A stretch of DNA of 64,000 bases from Erythrobacter sp. BLCC-B19 (GTDB lineage Bacteria; Pseudomonadota; Alphaproteobacteria; Sphingomonadales; Sphingomonadaceae). The number at the start of each line of letters is the position of its first letter. Position 1 is the first letter of the stretch. The stretch covers positions 2,006,001-2,070,000 of the forward strand of contig NZ_CP117516.1 of the NCBI RefSeq assembly GCF_028621955.1, written 5' to 3'. The translations under genes were made by a program, and so were the position numbers. A model generated the notes under the pieces. The model was given only the letters and a program-made list of their open reading frames with translations, did not search any database and was not told the origin of the DNA. Of this stretch, positions 53,332-60,324 are shown in pieces.

Positions 53332-54332
53332 GCCGCGCCAATATCCGTGATGTCGCCGCCCGCGCGGGCGTTGCGGTCAAGACCGTCAGCCGCGTGCTCA
53401 ACGGCCACCCCTATGTCAGCGCCGAGCTCAAGGCGCGGGTCGAGCAGGCGATGGCCGATCTCGACTACCGTCCCTCGGTTGCGGCGCGCATCCTGTCGGG
53501 CGCGAAGTCGGGGCAAGTGGCGCTGATCTACGACAATCACAGCCCCTATTACATGTTCCAGATCCAGAAGGGCTGCTGGGACGTGTGCCATGAAAGCGGC
53601 ATCCGCCTGCTGGCCCAGCCGGTCGACGTCGCCGATCCGCGCGTCGGCGAGCAGGTGCGCGGGCTGGTGAGCGAGACGCATGTGGACGGCATCATCCTGT
53701 CCTCCCCCGTTACCGATTGCGATCCGGTGCTGCGCGCGCTGGAGACGATGGATGTGCCCTTCGTGCGCATCTCGCCGGGCACCAACCATGCGCTCACATC
53801 ATCCGTGTTCATGGACGACGCGCAGGCCGCCGACGACATGACCACGCATCTCATCAATGCAGGCCACCGCCGCATCGGGTTCATCAAGGGCCACACCAAC
53901 CACATGGCCTCGGACGATCGCCTGTTCGGATACCGCCGCGCGCTTGACCGGGTCGGCATCCCGTTCGAGCCCAATCTCGTGGTCGACGGCGAGTTCGATT
54001 TCGACAGCGGGGTGCGGGGCGCCAAGGCGCTGCTGGATCAGTCCGCGCGCCCGACCGCGATCTTCGCCTCGAACGACGACATGGCCGCAGGCGTGCTGGC
54101 CGTGGCGCATGACCGGGGGATCAATGTCCCCGCCGATCTTTCGGTGGCCGGCTTCGACGATACCACGCTGGCGCGCACGGTCTGGCCGCCGCTCACCACC
54201 ATTCGCCAGCCGATGGCGGAACTTGCCCGCACCGCCACCCAAATCCTGATCGCAGGCGGGGACATCACCCACAAACGCCTGCCCCACGACCTTGTCGAGC
54301 GCGCCTCGGTCGCTCCACCCAAGAGGAACTGA
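53328..54332 (+). CDS. LacI family transcriptional regulator of sulfoquinovose genes
   Basis: A 334-residue regulator. The N-terminal LacI helix-turn-helix (IRDVAARAGVAVKTVSRVLNGHPYVS) is followed by the periplasmic-binding-protein-like ligand domain (INAGHRRIGFIKG, FASNDDMAAGVL, VAGFDDTTLARTVWPPLTTIRQP). It lies between the sulfoquinovosidase (4-nt overlap) and the reductase (2-nt gap), so it is likely a repressor that responds to sulfoquinovose or a derivative. Confidence 0.93.
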   Translation: MSRANIRDVAARAGVAVKTVSRVLNGHPYVSAELKARVEQAMADLDYRPSVAARILSGAKSGQVALIYDNHSPYYMFQIQKGCWDVCHESGIRLLAQPVDVADPRVGEQVRGLVSETHVDGIILSSPVTDCDPVLRALETMDVPFVRISPGTNHALTSSVFMDDAQAADDMTTHLINAGHRRIGFIKGHTNHMASDDRLFGYRRALDRVGIPFEPNLVVDGEFDFDSGVRGAKALLDQSARPTAIFASNDDMAAGVLAVAHDRGINVPADLSVAGFDDTTLARTVWPPLTTIRQPMAELARTATQILIAGGDITHKRLPHDLVERASVAPPKRN

Positions 54333-54334
54333 CA

Positions 54335-55249
54335 ATGAGTGAACTGCCCCTGCCGCCTGCAACGCGCCGTCTTGGTACGAGCGCTATCGAGGTCTCTCCC
54401 ATCGCCTGGGGGATGTGGCGGCTGGCCGAAGATGGCCGCACCGCCGCCGATGCGGCCAAGCTGGTGCACGCGGCGCTGGATGCGGGGATCACCTTCCTCG
54501 ACACCGCCGACATCTATGGCTTCGACGGCACCGGGGGCTTCGGCGATGCCGAGGTGCTGCTGGGCGAGGTGCTGGCGGCTGACCCTTCGCTGCGGGGCCG
54601 CATGGTGCTGGCGACCAAGGGCGGCATCCTGCCCCCGCTGCCTTACGACCAGAGCGCTGACTATCTGCGCAAGGCTATCGACGCTTCGCTCAGCCGCCTT
54701 CAGGTGGACAGTGTTGACCTGTGGCAGATCCACCGCCCCGATATCCTCGCCCACCCGCAGGAGGTGGCCCGCGTGCTCGACGATGCGGTGGCAAGCGGCA
54801 AGGTGAAGGCGCTGGGGGTGTCGAATTTCACGCAGCCCCAGATCGCCGCGCTCCAGCACTTCCTCGGCAACAAGCTGGTGGCGACCCAGCCCGAGATCAG
54901 CCCCTTGCGGATCGACTGCTTCGAGAATGGCGAATTGGATCAGGCGATGATGATGGGCCTCACCCCGCTGGCATGGTCGCCGCTCGGCGGCGGGCGTCTC
55001 GCCGCGCCGGAAACCGCGCGGGATAAAGCCGTGGCCGCCGCGCTCGATGCGGTGGCCGAGGCGCAGGGCGTGTCGCGCACGGTCGCGGCCTATAGCTGGC
55101 TGATGGCGCATCCGGCGGGGATCGTGCCGATCATCGGCTCGCAGAACGCGGCCCGCATCGCCGAAGGGGCGCAGGCGCTCACCGTGCGCTGGACGCGCAC
55201 CGAATGGTACGCCGTGCTGGTCGCCGCGCGGGGCGTGCCGCTGCCATAA
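54335..55249 (+). CDS. smoB: Aldo-keto reductase, SmoB-like 6-oxo-glucose reductase
   Basis: A 304-residue aldo-keto reductase with the full catalytic tetrad Asp56, Tyr61, Lys95 and His133. A GAGGAA site precedes the ATG. NAD(P)H binding is indicated by the C-terminal IVPIIGSQNAARIAE segment. In the sulfo-SMO pathway SmoB reduces 6-dehydroglucose, released by the monooxygenase, to glucose. The call rests on position between the sulfoquinovosidase/LacI and the monooxygenase. A general AKR role cannot be excluded from sequence alone. Confidence 0.85.
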   Translation: MSELPLPPATRRLGTSAIEVSPIAWGMWRLAEDGRTAADAAKLVHAALDAGITFLDTADIYGFDGTGGFGDAEVLLGEVLAADPSLRGRMVLATKGGILPPLPYDQSADYLRKAIDASLSRLQVDSVDLWQIHRPDILAHPQEVARVLDDAVASGKVKALGVSNFTQPQIAALQHFLGNKLVATQPEISPLRIDCFENGELDQAMMMGLTPLAWSPLGGGRLAAPETARDKAVAAALDAVAEAQGVSRTVAAYSWLMAHPAGIVPIIGSQNAARIAEGAQALTVRWTRTEWYAVLVAARGVPLP

Positions 55250-55260
55250 CCGCCAACCCC

Positions 55261-55352
55261 CGTTCGGGCTGAGCTTGTCGAAGCCCTGTCCTTCTTGGGA
55301 TTATGCGGGGGCCACAAGACAAGACGGCCCTTCGACAAGCTCAGGGCGAACG
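55261..55352. repeat. REP-like inverted repeat (TGAGCTTGTCGAAG type)
   Basis: The left arm at 55261-55283 and the right arm at 55330-55352 are inverted copies with 21 of 23 positions matching, around a 46-nt centre that itself has partial complementarity. The TGAGCTTGTCGAAG core is a common dispersed intergenic repeat in Sphingomonadales. It sits between smoB and smoC and could stabilise or attenuate the message. Confidence 0.75.
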
Positions 55353-55375
55353 TAAACTGGGATGGGAACGAAGCC

Positions 55376-56467
55376 ATGACTGACCAGCAACAATGCGAAA
55401 TCGCGTGGTTTTCCGCGCTGTGCGACGACGATTACGAGTTCCTCGGCGTGCCCGACAAATACCTCCAGTCAAGCTGGGAGCATTGCCGCAACCTCGTGCT
55501 GCGCGCGGAAGAGGGCGGGTTCGACAATATCCTGCTGCCCTCGGGCTATCAGCTGGGGGTGGACACCACGATCTTCGCGGCTGCCGTCGCCACGCAGGTC
55601 AAGCGCATCAAGCTGCTCTGGGCGACCCGCATGGGCGAGGACTGGCCGCCGCAGCTCGCGCGCCGGATCGCCACGCTTGACCGCATTCTCGGGCCGAACG
55701 CGGCAGGCACCGGGGGCAGGCTCAACGTCAACATCATCTCGTCCGATATGCCGGGCGAGAAGATCGAGAGCGGCCCGCGCTACCGCCGCGGCACCGAGAT
55801 CATGAAGATCGTCAAGACGCTGCTGAACGGCGAGCACCTCGATTTTCAAGGCGAGTTCTACAACCTCAAGCTCGATCCGCCGCGCATCACGACCCTGTCG
55901 GGCAAGTGCCCGCCGTTCTACTTCGGCGGCCTCAGCCACGAAGCGCGCGAATGTGCGGCCGAGGCGGCGGATGTCTACCTGATGTGGCCCGACACGATGG
56001 ACAAGGTGCGCGAGAACATCGCCGACCTCAAGGATCGCGCGGCGAAATATGGCCGCACCCTCAAGTTCGGCTACCGCGTCCACGTGATCGTGCGCGAGAC
56101 CGAGGACGAGGCGCGCCACTATGCCGACCGCCTGCTCTCCAAGCTCGACGACGAGGCAGGCCGGGCGATCCGCGAAAAGAGCCTCGATGCCAAGAATTAC
56201 GGCGTCCAGCGCCAGCAGGAACTGCGCGGCGCAGCGGATGGCGACGGCTTCGTCGAGGAGAACCTGTGGACCGGCATCGGCCGGGCGCGGTCAGGCTGCG
56301 GGGCGGCGATCGTCGGCACCCCCGACCAGGTGCTCGCCAAGCTGCGCGCCTATCAGGCCGAAGGGATCGAGGCGTTCATCCTCTCGGGCTATCCGCACAT
56401 GCAGGAAGCCGATCTCTTCGCGCGCCATGTGCTGCCCCACATCCAGCACGGCCCGTTGGAGATGTAG
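55376..56467 (+). CDS. smoC: FMNH2-dependent sulfoquinovose monooxygenase (SmoC-like, LLM class)
   Basis: A 363-residue luciferase-like flavin monooxygenase of the SsuD branch. Landmarks are GGFDNILLPSGYQLGVD, LLWATRMGEDWPPQLARRIATLD, GGRLNVNIISSD, the YRRGTEIMKIVKTLL helix and the C-terminal RARSGCGAAIVGTPDQVLAKL loop, which in SsuD-type enzymes closes over flavin and sulfonate. It should split sulfoquinovose with O2 and FMNH2 into sulfite and 6-oxo-glucose. The context with a sulfoquinovosidase and SmoB-like gene makes sulfoquinovose the best substrate; another alkanesulfonate remains possible. A weak Shine-Dalgarno precedes the ATG. Confidence 0.9.
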   Translation: MTDQQQCEIAWFSALCDDDYEFLGVPDKYLQSSWEHCRNLVLRAEEGGFDNILLPSGYQLGVDTTIFAAAVATQVKRIKLLWATRMGEDWPPQLARRIATLDRILGPNAAGTGGRLNVNIISSDMPGEKIESGPRYRRGTEIMKIVKTLLNGEHLDFQGEFYNLKLDPPRITTLSGKCPPFYFGGLSHEARECAAEAADVYLMWPDTMDKVRENIADLKDRAAKYGRTLKFGYRVHVIVRETEDEARHYADRLLSKLDDEAGRAIREKSLDAKNYGVQRQQELRGAADGDGFVEENLWTGIGRARSGCGAAIVGTPDQVLAKLRAYQAEGIEAFILSGYPHMQEADLFARHVLPHIQHGPLEM

Positions 56468-56561
56468 AACGGCGCGTCAGGGGCGCGGAGTCGCAGGCGC
56501 GATTCCTCGCCCCTTGCGCCTCTGCTGTCGCGCTTTGACGCGTTTTCGGCGGGTCTTGCCG

Positions 56562-56577
56562 TGTTTCACGTGAAACA
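56562..56577. other. parS centromere-like site (ParB binding)
   Basis: TGTTTCACGTGAAACA is a perfect 16-bp palindrome identical to the bacterial parS consensus. It lies in the intergenic region upstream of the acyl-CoA dehydrogenase gene. Chromosomal parS sites cluster near the replication origin and load ParB-CTP clamps, so this window is probably within the origin-proximal part of a chromosome. No parA, parB or dnaA gene is in view. Confidence 0.88.
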
Positions 56578-56693
56578 TGACGCTAGGGCGCGGCGGGCTT
56601 GCGGCACGCCTCGTCAAAACCCTCTTTTCCGCATCCCCGCGCCGTGACAAAGCGTATCGCAAAGGCAGAAACGGCAGTCTGGAGAGAGACCCA

Positions 56694-57887
56694 ATGAACC
56701 TCGAATTCACCCCCGAAGAACAGGCCTTCCGCGAGGAAGTGCGCGCCTTCATCGCCGAAAATCACCCCAAGGAGCTGGGCGATTTCGGGATGCGCGAAGA
56801 CATGACCCGCGAAGAAATGGTCGCCTGGCACAAGATCCTCGGCCGCAAGGGCTGGTCGGTTCCGGCATGGCCCGTCGAGTATGGCGGCACCGGCTGGACG
56901 GCGACCCAGCGCTACATCTGGTCGGAAGAAAACGCCCGCGCCAACACCTTCATGCCGCTGCCTTTCGGCGTGTCGATGGTCGGCCCGGTGATCTACACCT
57001 TCGGCAGCGAAGAGCAGAAGGCCAAGCACCTCCCCGGCATCCGCAGCGGTGAAGTGTGGTGGTGCCAAGGCTATTCGGAGCCCGGCGCGGGCTCTGACCT
57101 TGCGAGCCTCAAGACCACCGCGGTGCGTGATGGCGACCACTATGTGATCAACGGCCAGAAGACCTGGACGACGCTTGCCCAGCACGCCGACTGGGGCTTT
57201 TTCCTGTGCCGCACTGACCCGACGGCCAAGCAGCAGGAAGGCATCAGCTTCATCCTCGTCGACATGAAGACGCCGGGTGTGGAAGTGAAGCCGATCAAGC
57301 TGCTCGACGGCGGCTACGAGGTCAACGAGACCTGGCTCACCGACGTGCGCGTGCCGGTCGAGAATCTGGTGGGCGTGGAGAACAAGGGCTGGACCTACGC
57401 CAAGTTCCTGCTCGCCCACGAACGCAGCGGCATTGCCGGCGTGGCGCGCAGCAAGCGTGGCATTGAAAAGCTTCGTGAAATTGCCGCGCACGAGACGCTC
57501 GACGGCGCGCCGCTGATCAAGGATTTCGACTTCGCCAAGAAGGTGAGCCAGCTCGAAATCGACCTCGCCGCGCTCGAAATCACCGAACTGCGCACGCTCG
57601 CGGGCGAGCAGGCGGGCAAGGGGCCGGGGCCGGAAAGCTCGATCCTCAAGATCAAGGGCACCGAGATCCAGCAGCGCCTCACGGAACTGACCCTCGAGGC
57701 GGTCGGCACCTACTCCGCGCCTTACATGGGCGGGGTGTCGAACGACAATTCGAACGAACACCCGGTCGGCCCCGACTATGCCCAGCACGCTGCGGCGACC
57801 TATTTCAACATGCGCAAGACCAGCATCTATGGCGGATCGAACGAGATCCAGCGCAACATCATCACCAAGATGATCCTCGGTCTGTAA
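56694..57887 (+). CDS. Acyl-CoA dehydrogenase, subunit 1
   Basis: A 397-residue enzyme. GGAGAGAG precedes the ATG at 56694; the frame is open further upstream across the parS site, but without homology. The N-terminal helical domain, the YSEPGAGSDLASLKT FAD-binding strand, GQKTWTTLAQHADWGF and the C-terminal KTSIYGGSNEIQRNIITKMIL are typical. It pairs with the following gene, 23 nt away, like the heteromeric FadE/ChsE-type dehydrogenases used for steroid or branched acyl chains. Confidence 0.93.
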   Translation: MNLEFTPEEQAFREEVRAFIAENHPKELGDFGMREDMTREEMVAWHKILGRKGWSVPAWPVEYGGTGWTATQRYIWSEENARANTFMPLPFGVSMVGPVIYTFGSEEQKAKHLPGIRSGEVWWCQGYSEPGAGSDLASLKTTAVRDGDHYVINGQKTWTTLAQHADWGFFLCRTDPTAKQQEGISFILVDMKTPGVEVKPIKLLDGGYEVNETWLTDVRVPVENLVGVENKGWTYAKFLLAHERSGIAGVARSKRGIEKLREIAAHETLDGAPLIKDFDFAKKVSQLEIDLAALEITELRTLAGEQAGKGPGPESSILKIKGTEIQQRLTELTLEAVGTYSAPYMGGVSNDNSNEHPVGPDYAQHAAATYFNMRKTSIYGGSNEIQRNIITKMILGL

Positions 57888-57910
57888 GACACGAGACGGG
57901 AGAGACAGAC

Positions 57911-59041
57911 GTGGATTTCAACTTCACCGAAGAACAGGGCATGGTGCGCGACGGCCTCTCGCGGCTGGTGCGTGAGCAATACGGCTTCGAGGAGCGCCGC
58001 AAGGCGATTGCCAGCGGGGCTGGTTGGCGGCCCGAGGTGTGGGCGCAGCTGGCAGAGCTGGGCATTCTCGGGATGCCCTTCTCCGAGGCCGATGGCGGCT
58101 TTGGCGGCGGCGCGGTCGATGCGATGGTCATTATGGAGGAATTCGGCAAGGGTCTGGTGATCGAGCCCTTCCTTCCCACCGTGGTCTGCGCCGGCGGCTT
58201 CCTCAAGCACGGGGGCACCGCGGCGCAGAAGGAAGAGCATATCGGCGCGATCGTCTCGGGGGCGGCGGTGTTCGCCTTCGCCTATGCCGAGCCCAAGGGC
58301 CGCTATGACTATGCCGACCTCGAAACCACCGCCAAGAAGGACGGCGCGGGCTACGTGCTGAACGGCCACAAGGCGGTCGTGATCGGCGCGCCCTGGGCGA
58401 GCCACCTCGTCGTCACCGCGCGCACCGGCGGCGAGCGGCGTGATCGGAGCGGCGTTTCGGTCTTCGTGCTCGCCAAGGACACCCCCGGCGTCACCACGCG
58501 CGATTATGTGACGGTCGATGGCCGCCGCGCCTCGGAAGTCTATTTCGAGAACGTGGCCGTCGGCGCCGACGCGCTGATCGGCGCGGAGGGCGAGGGGCTG
58601 GCGCTTATCGAACTCGTCACCGACGAAGCCATCGCCGCGCTGTGCGCCGAGGCCTGCGGGGCGATGAAGGTCGCCCACGCGATGACCGTGGAATACAGCC
58701 GCCAGCGCAAGCAGTTCGGCGTGCCCATCGGATCATTCCAGGTGCTCCAGCACCGCATGGTCGATATGTACACGGCCTATGAAACCGCCGTTTCGCTGAC
58801 CTACCTTGCGACCCTGCGCCTCGGCAGCGACGAGCGCACCCGCAAGCTGGCGGTCAGCGCGGCCAAGGTCGGCGTCGGCCAGTCGGCGCGGCTGATCGGG
58901 CAGGAAGCGATCCAGATCCACGGCGGCAACGGCGTGACCGATGAATATGCCATCGGCCACTATTTCAAGCGGTTGACGATCTTCGACAGCGAATTCGGCA
59001 ATGTCGACCACCACCTGAAGCGCCACGTCGCCCTCAGCTGA
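57911..59041 (+). CDS. Acyl-CoA dehydrogenase, subunit 2
   Basis: A 376-residue protein from a GTG behind GGGAGAG. It has the acyl-CoA dehydrogenase fold (FTEEQGMVRDGLSRLVREQYGF, GMPFSEADGGFGGG, RQKQFGVPIGSFQVLQHRMVDMY) but a shorter, altered central FAD strand. The C-terminus QIHGGNGVTDEYAIGHYFKRL replaces the IYGGSNEIQ segment of subunit 1. Such pairs form alpha2-beta2 heterotetramers with the active sites split between subunits. A strong terminator follows. Confidence 0.92.
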   Translation: MDFNFTEEQGMVRDGLSRLVREQYGFEERRKAIASGAGWRPEVWAQLAELGILGMPFSEADGGFGGGAVDAMVIMEEFGKGLVIEPFLPTVVCAGGFLKHGGTAAQKEEHIGAIVSGAAVFAFAYAEPKGRYDYADLETTAKKDGAGYVLNGHKAVVIGAPWASHLVVTARTGGERRDRSGVSVFVLAKDTPGVTTRDYVTVDGRRASEVYFENVAVGADALIGAEGEGLALIELVTDEAIAALCAEACGAMKVAHAMTVEYSRQRKQFGVPIGSFQVLQHRMVDMYTAYETAVSLTYLATLRLGSDERTRKLAVSAAKVGVGQSARLIGQEAIQIHGGNGVTDEYAIGHYFKRLTIFDSEFGNVDHHLKRHVALS

Positions 59042-59064
59042 GGCGCACCGCGCATGACACGCAC

Positions 59065-59099
59065 AACCCCGCGCTTGGCCAGCCCGAGCGCGGGGTTTT
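59065..59099 (+). terminator. Rho-independent terminator of the acyl-CoA dehydrogenase operon
   Basis: AACCCCGCGCT (59065-59075) and AGCGCGGGGTT (59087-59097) form a perfect 11-bp stem with an 11-nt loop, followed by TTC. It lies 24 nt after the stop codon of the second dehydrogenase subunit. Confidence 0.85.
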
Positions 59100-59145
59100 C
59101 TGTGTGCGCTGTAACCCCCCGGCGCACCGGGGCGAACCGGGCCGC

Positions 59146-59670
59146 ATGAGAGCGGACGAGCCTACCCTTGCGCGGTTGATGGCGCTATCGCAGCAGGGCG
59201 ACCGGCAGGCCTATGGGGCGCTGCTGGAGGCCTGCCAGCGCTGGCTGCGCGCCTATTACAGCCGCCGCATCGCGCCCGCGCAGCTTGACGATCTGGTGCA
59301 GGAAACGCTGATCGCGCTGCACTCCAAACGCGCCTCGTGGGATGCCTCGCGGCCGTTCCTGCCGTGGCTCGCGGCGATTGCGCGCTATCGCTGGGTCGAT
59401 CACCTGCGCCGCCTCTACCGCGCCGATGTGCAGGAACTCCACGAGGAACTGATCGGCACCGACGATGAGCCCGCCGTTGCCGCGCGCATCAGCATTGACC
59501 GGCTGTTGGGGCTGCTTCCCCCGGCGCAGGAACGCGCCATTGCCCTCGTCAAGATCGAGGGTCTGAGCATCGCCGAGGCCGCTGCTGCCACCGGGCAGAG
59601 CGAAAGCCTCGTCAAAGTGAACATCCACCGCGGCCTCAAGAAACTCGCCGCCATGATCGAGAAAGAATGA
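59146..59670 (+). CDS. SigF-like ECF sigma factor
   Basis: A 174-residue sigma factor. Region 2 is visible in LDDLVQETLIALHSKRASWDASRPFLPWLAAIARYRWVDHLRR and region 4 in EGLSIAEAAAATGQSESLVKVNIHRGLKKL. Its stop overlaps the start of the NrsF gene (ATGA), the arrangement of Caulobacter SigF-NrsF. It should be freed under metal or oxidative stress. The ATG at 59146 is chosen as the start consistent with region 2 spacing. Confidence 0.93.
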   Translation: MRADEPTLARLMALSQQGDRQAYGALLEACQRWLRAYYSRRIAPAQLDDLVQETLIALHSKRASWDASRPFLPWLAAIARYRWVDHLRRLYRADVQELHEELIGTDDEPAVAARISIDRLLGLLPPAQERAIALVKIEGLSIAEAAAATGQSESLVKVNIHRGLKKLAAMIEKE

Positions 59671-60317
59671 CAATGGAGCGCAATTCCGATGCCCTGATCG
59701 CGCAGCTGGTCGAAGGGCTGGAGCCGGTGCAGCCCCTGCGCTTCGGCACCGGCATGGCGCTGGCGCTGGCGGCCGCCACCGTTTCGGCCGTCATGGTGAT
59801 CGCTATGTTCGGCCTGCGCGCTGACCTTGCTGCGGGCCAGTTCGATCCGATGCATATTGTCTCGACCGGACTGTTCCTCGGCCTTGGCCTTGCCGCGAGC
59901 GTGACGGTGATCGTGATGAGCCGTCCGCTGGTGGGCAGCGATCACTCAGGCTGGCGCTGGGCGGCGGGGATGGCGGCGCTGCTGCCGCTCGCGGCGCTGA
60001 TCGTGGGCCTCAGCCGGGGCGAGGGCGCGGAGCTGATAACGCCCGCCGATCACGGGATGCAGTGCTTTATCGTCGGTGGGGCAGCCTCGCTGCTCGTCTT
60101 TGCCGCGCTGGTGGCATGGCTGCGCCGCGGCGCGCCGACGGCACCGGATCGCGCAGGCCTCGTGGCCGGGATCGCAGCCGGAGCTTTCGGCACCTTCGCC
60201 TTTGCCCTGCATTGCCCGGACAATGACATCGTCCATATTGGACTGTGGCACAGCGCCCCGGTGTTCGCGATGGCGGGGCTGGGCCGCGCGGTGGTGCCGT
60301 CCCTGATCCGCTGGTAG
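59667..60317 (+). CDS. nrsF: NrsF family anti-sigma factor (DUF1109)
   Basis: A 216-residue inner-membrane protein with six predicted helices. It matches the NrsF/DUF1109 family. Two cysteines, Cys133 (HGMQC) and Cys183 (ALHC), are 50 residues apart, as are the two sensing cysteines reported in Caulobacter NrsF. They probably sense metal or oxidative stress and release the sigma factor encoded just upstream. The start overlaps that gene's stop. Confidence 0.92.
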   Translation: MTMERNSDALIAQLVEGLEPVQPLRFGTGMALALAAATVSAVMVIAMFGLRADLAAGQFDPMHIVSTGLFLGLGLAASVTVIVMSRPLVGSDHSGWRWAAGMAALLPLAALIVGLSRGEGAELITPADHGMQCFIVGGAASLLVFAALVAWLRRGAPTAPDRAGLVAGIAAGAFGTFAFALHCPDNDIVHIGLWHSAPVFAMAGLGRAVVPSLIRW

Positions 60318-60324
60318 GCTAGCC

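Noticed and set aside
56577..56693. Upstream in-frame extension of the acyl-CoA dehydrogenase
   Set aside because: It would start inside the parS palindrome, encodes no dehydrogenase homology and the ATG at 56694 has a good ribosome-binding site.
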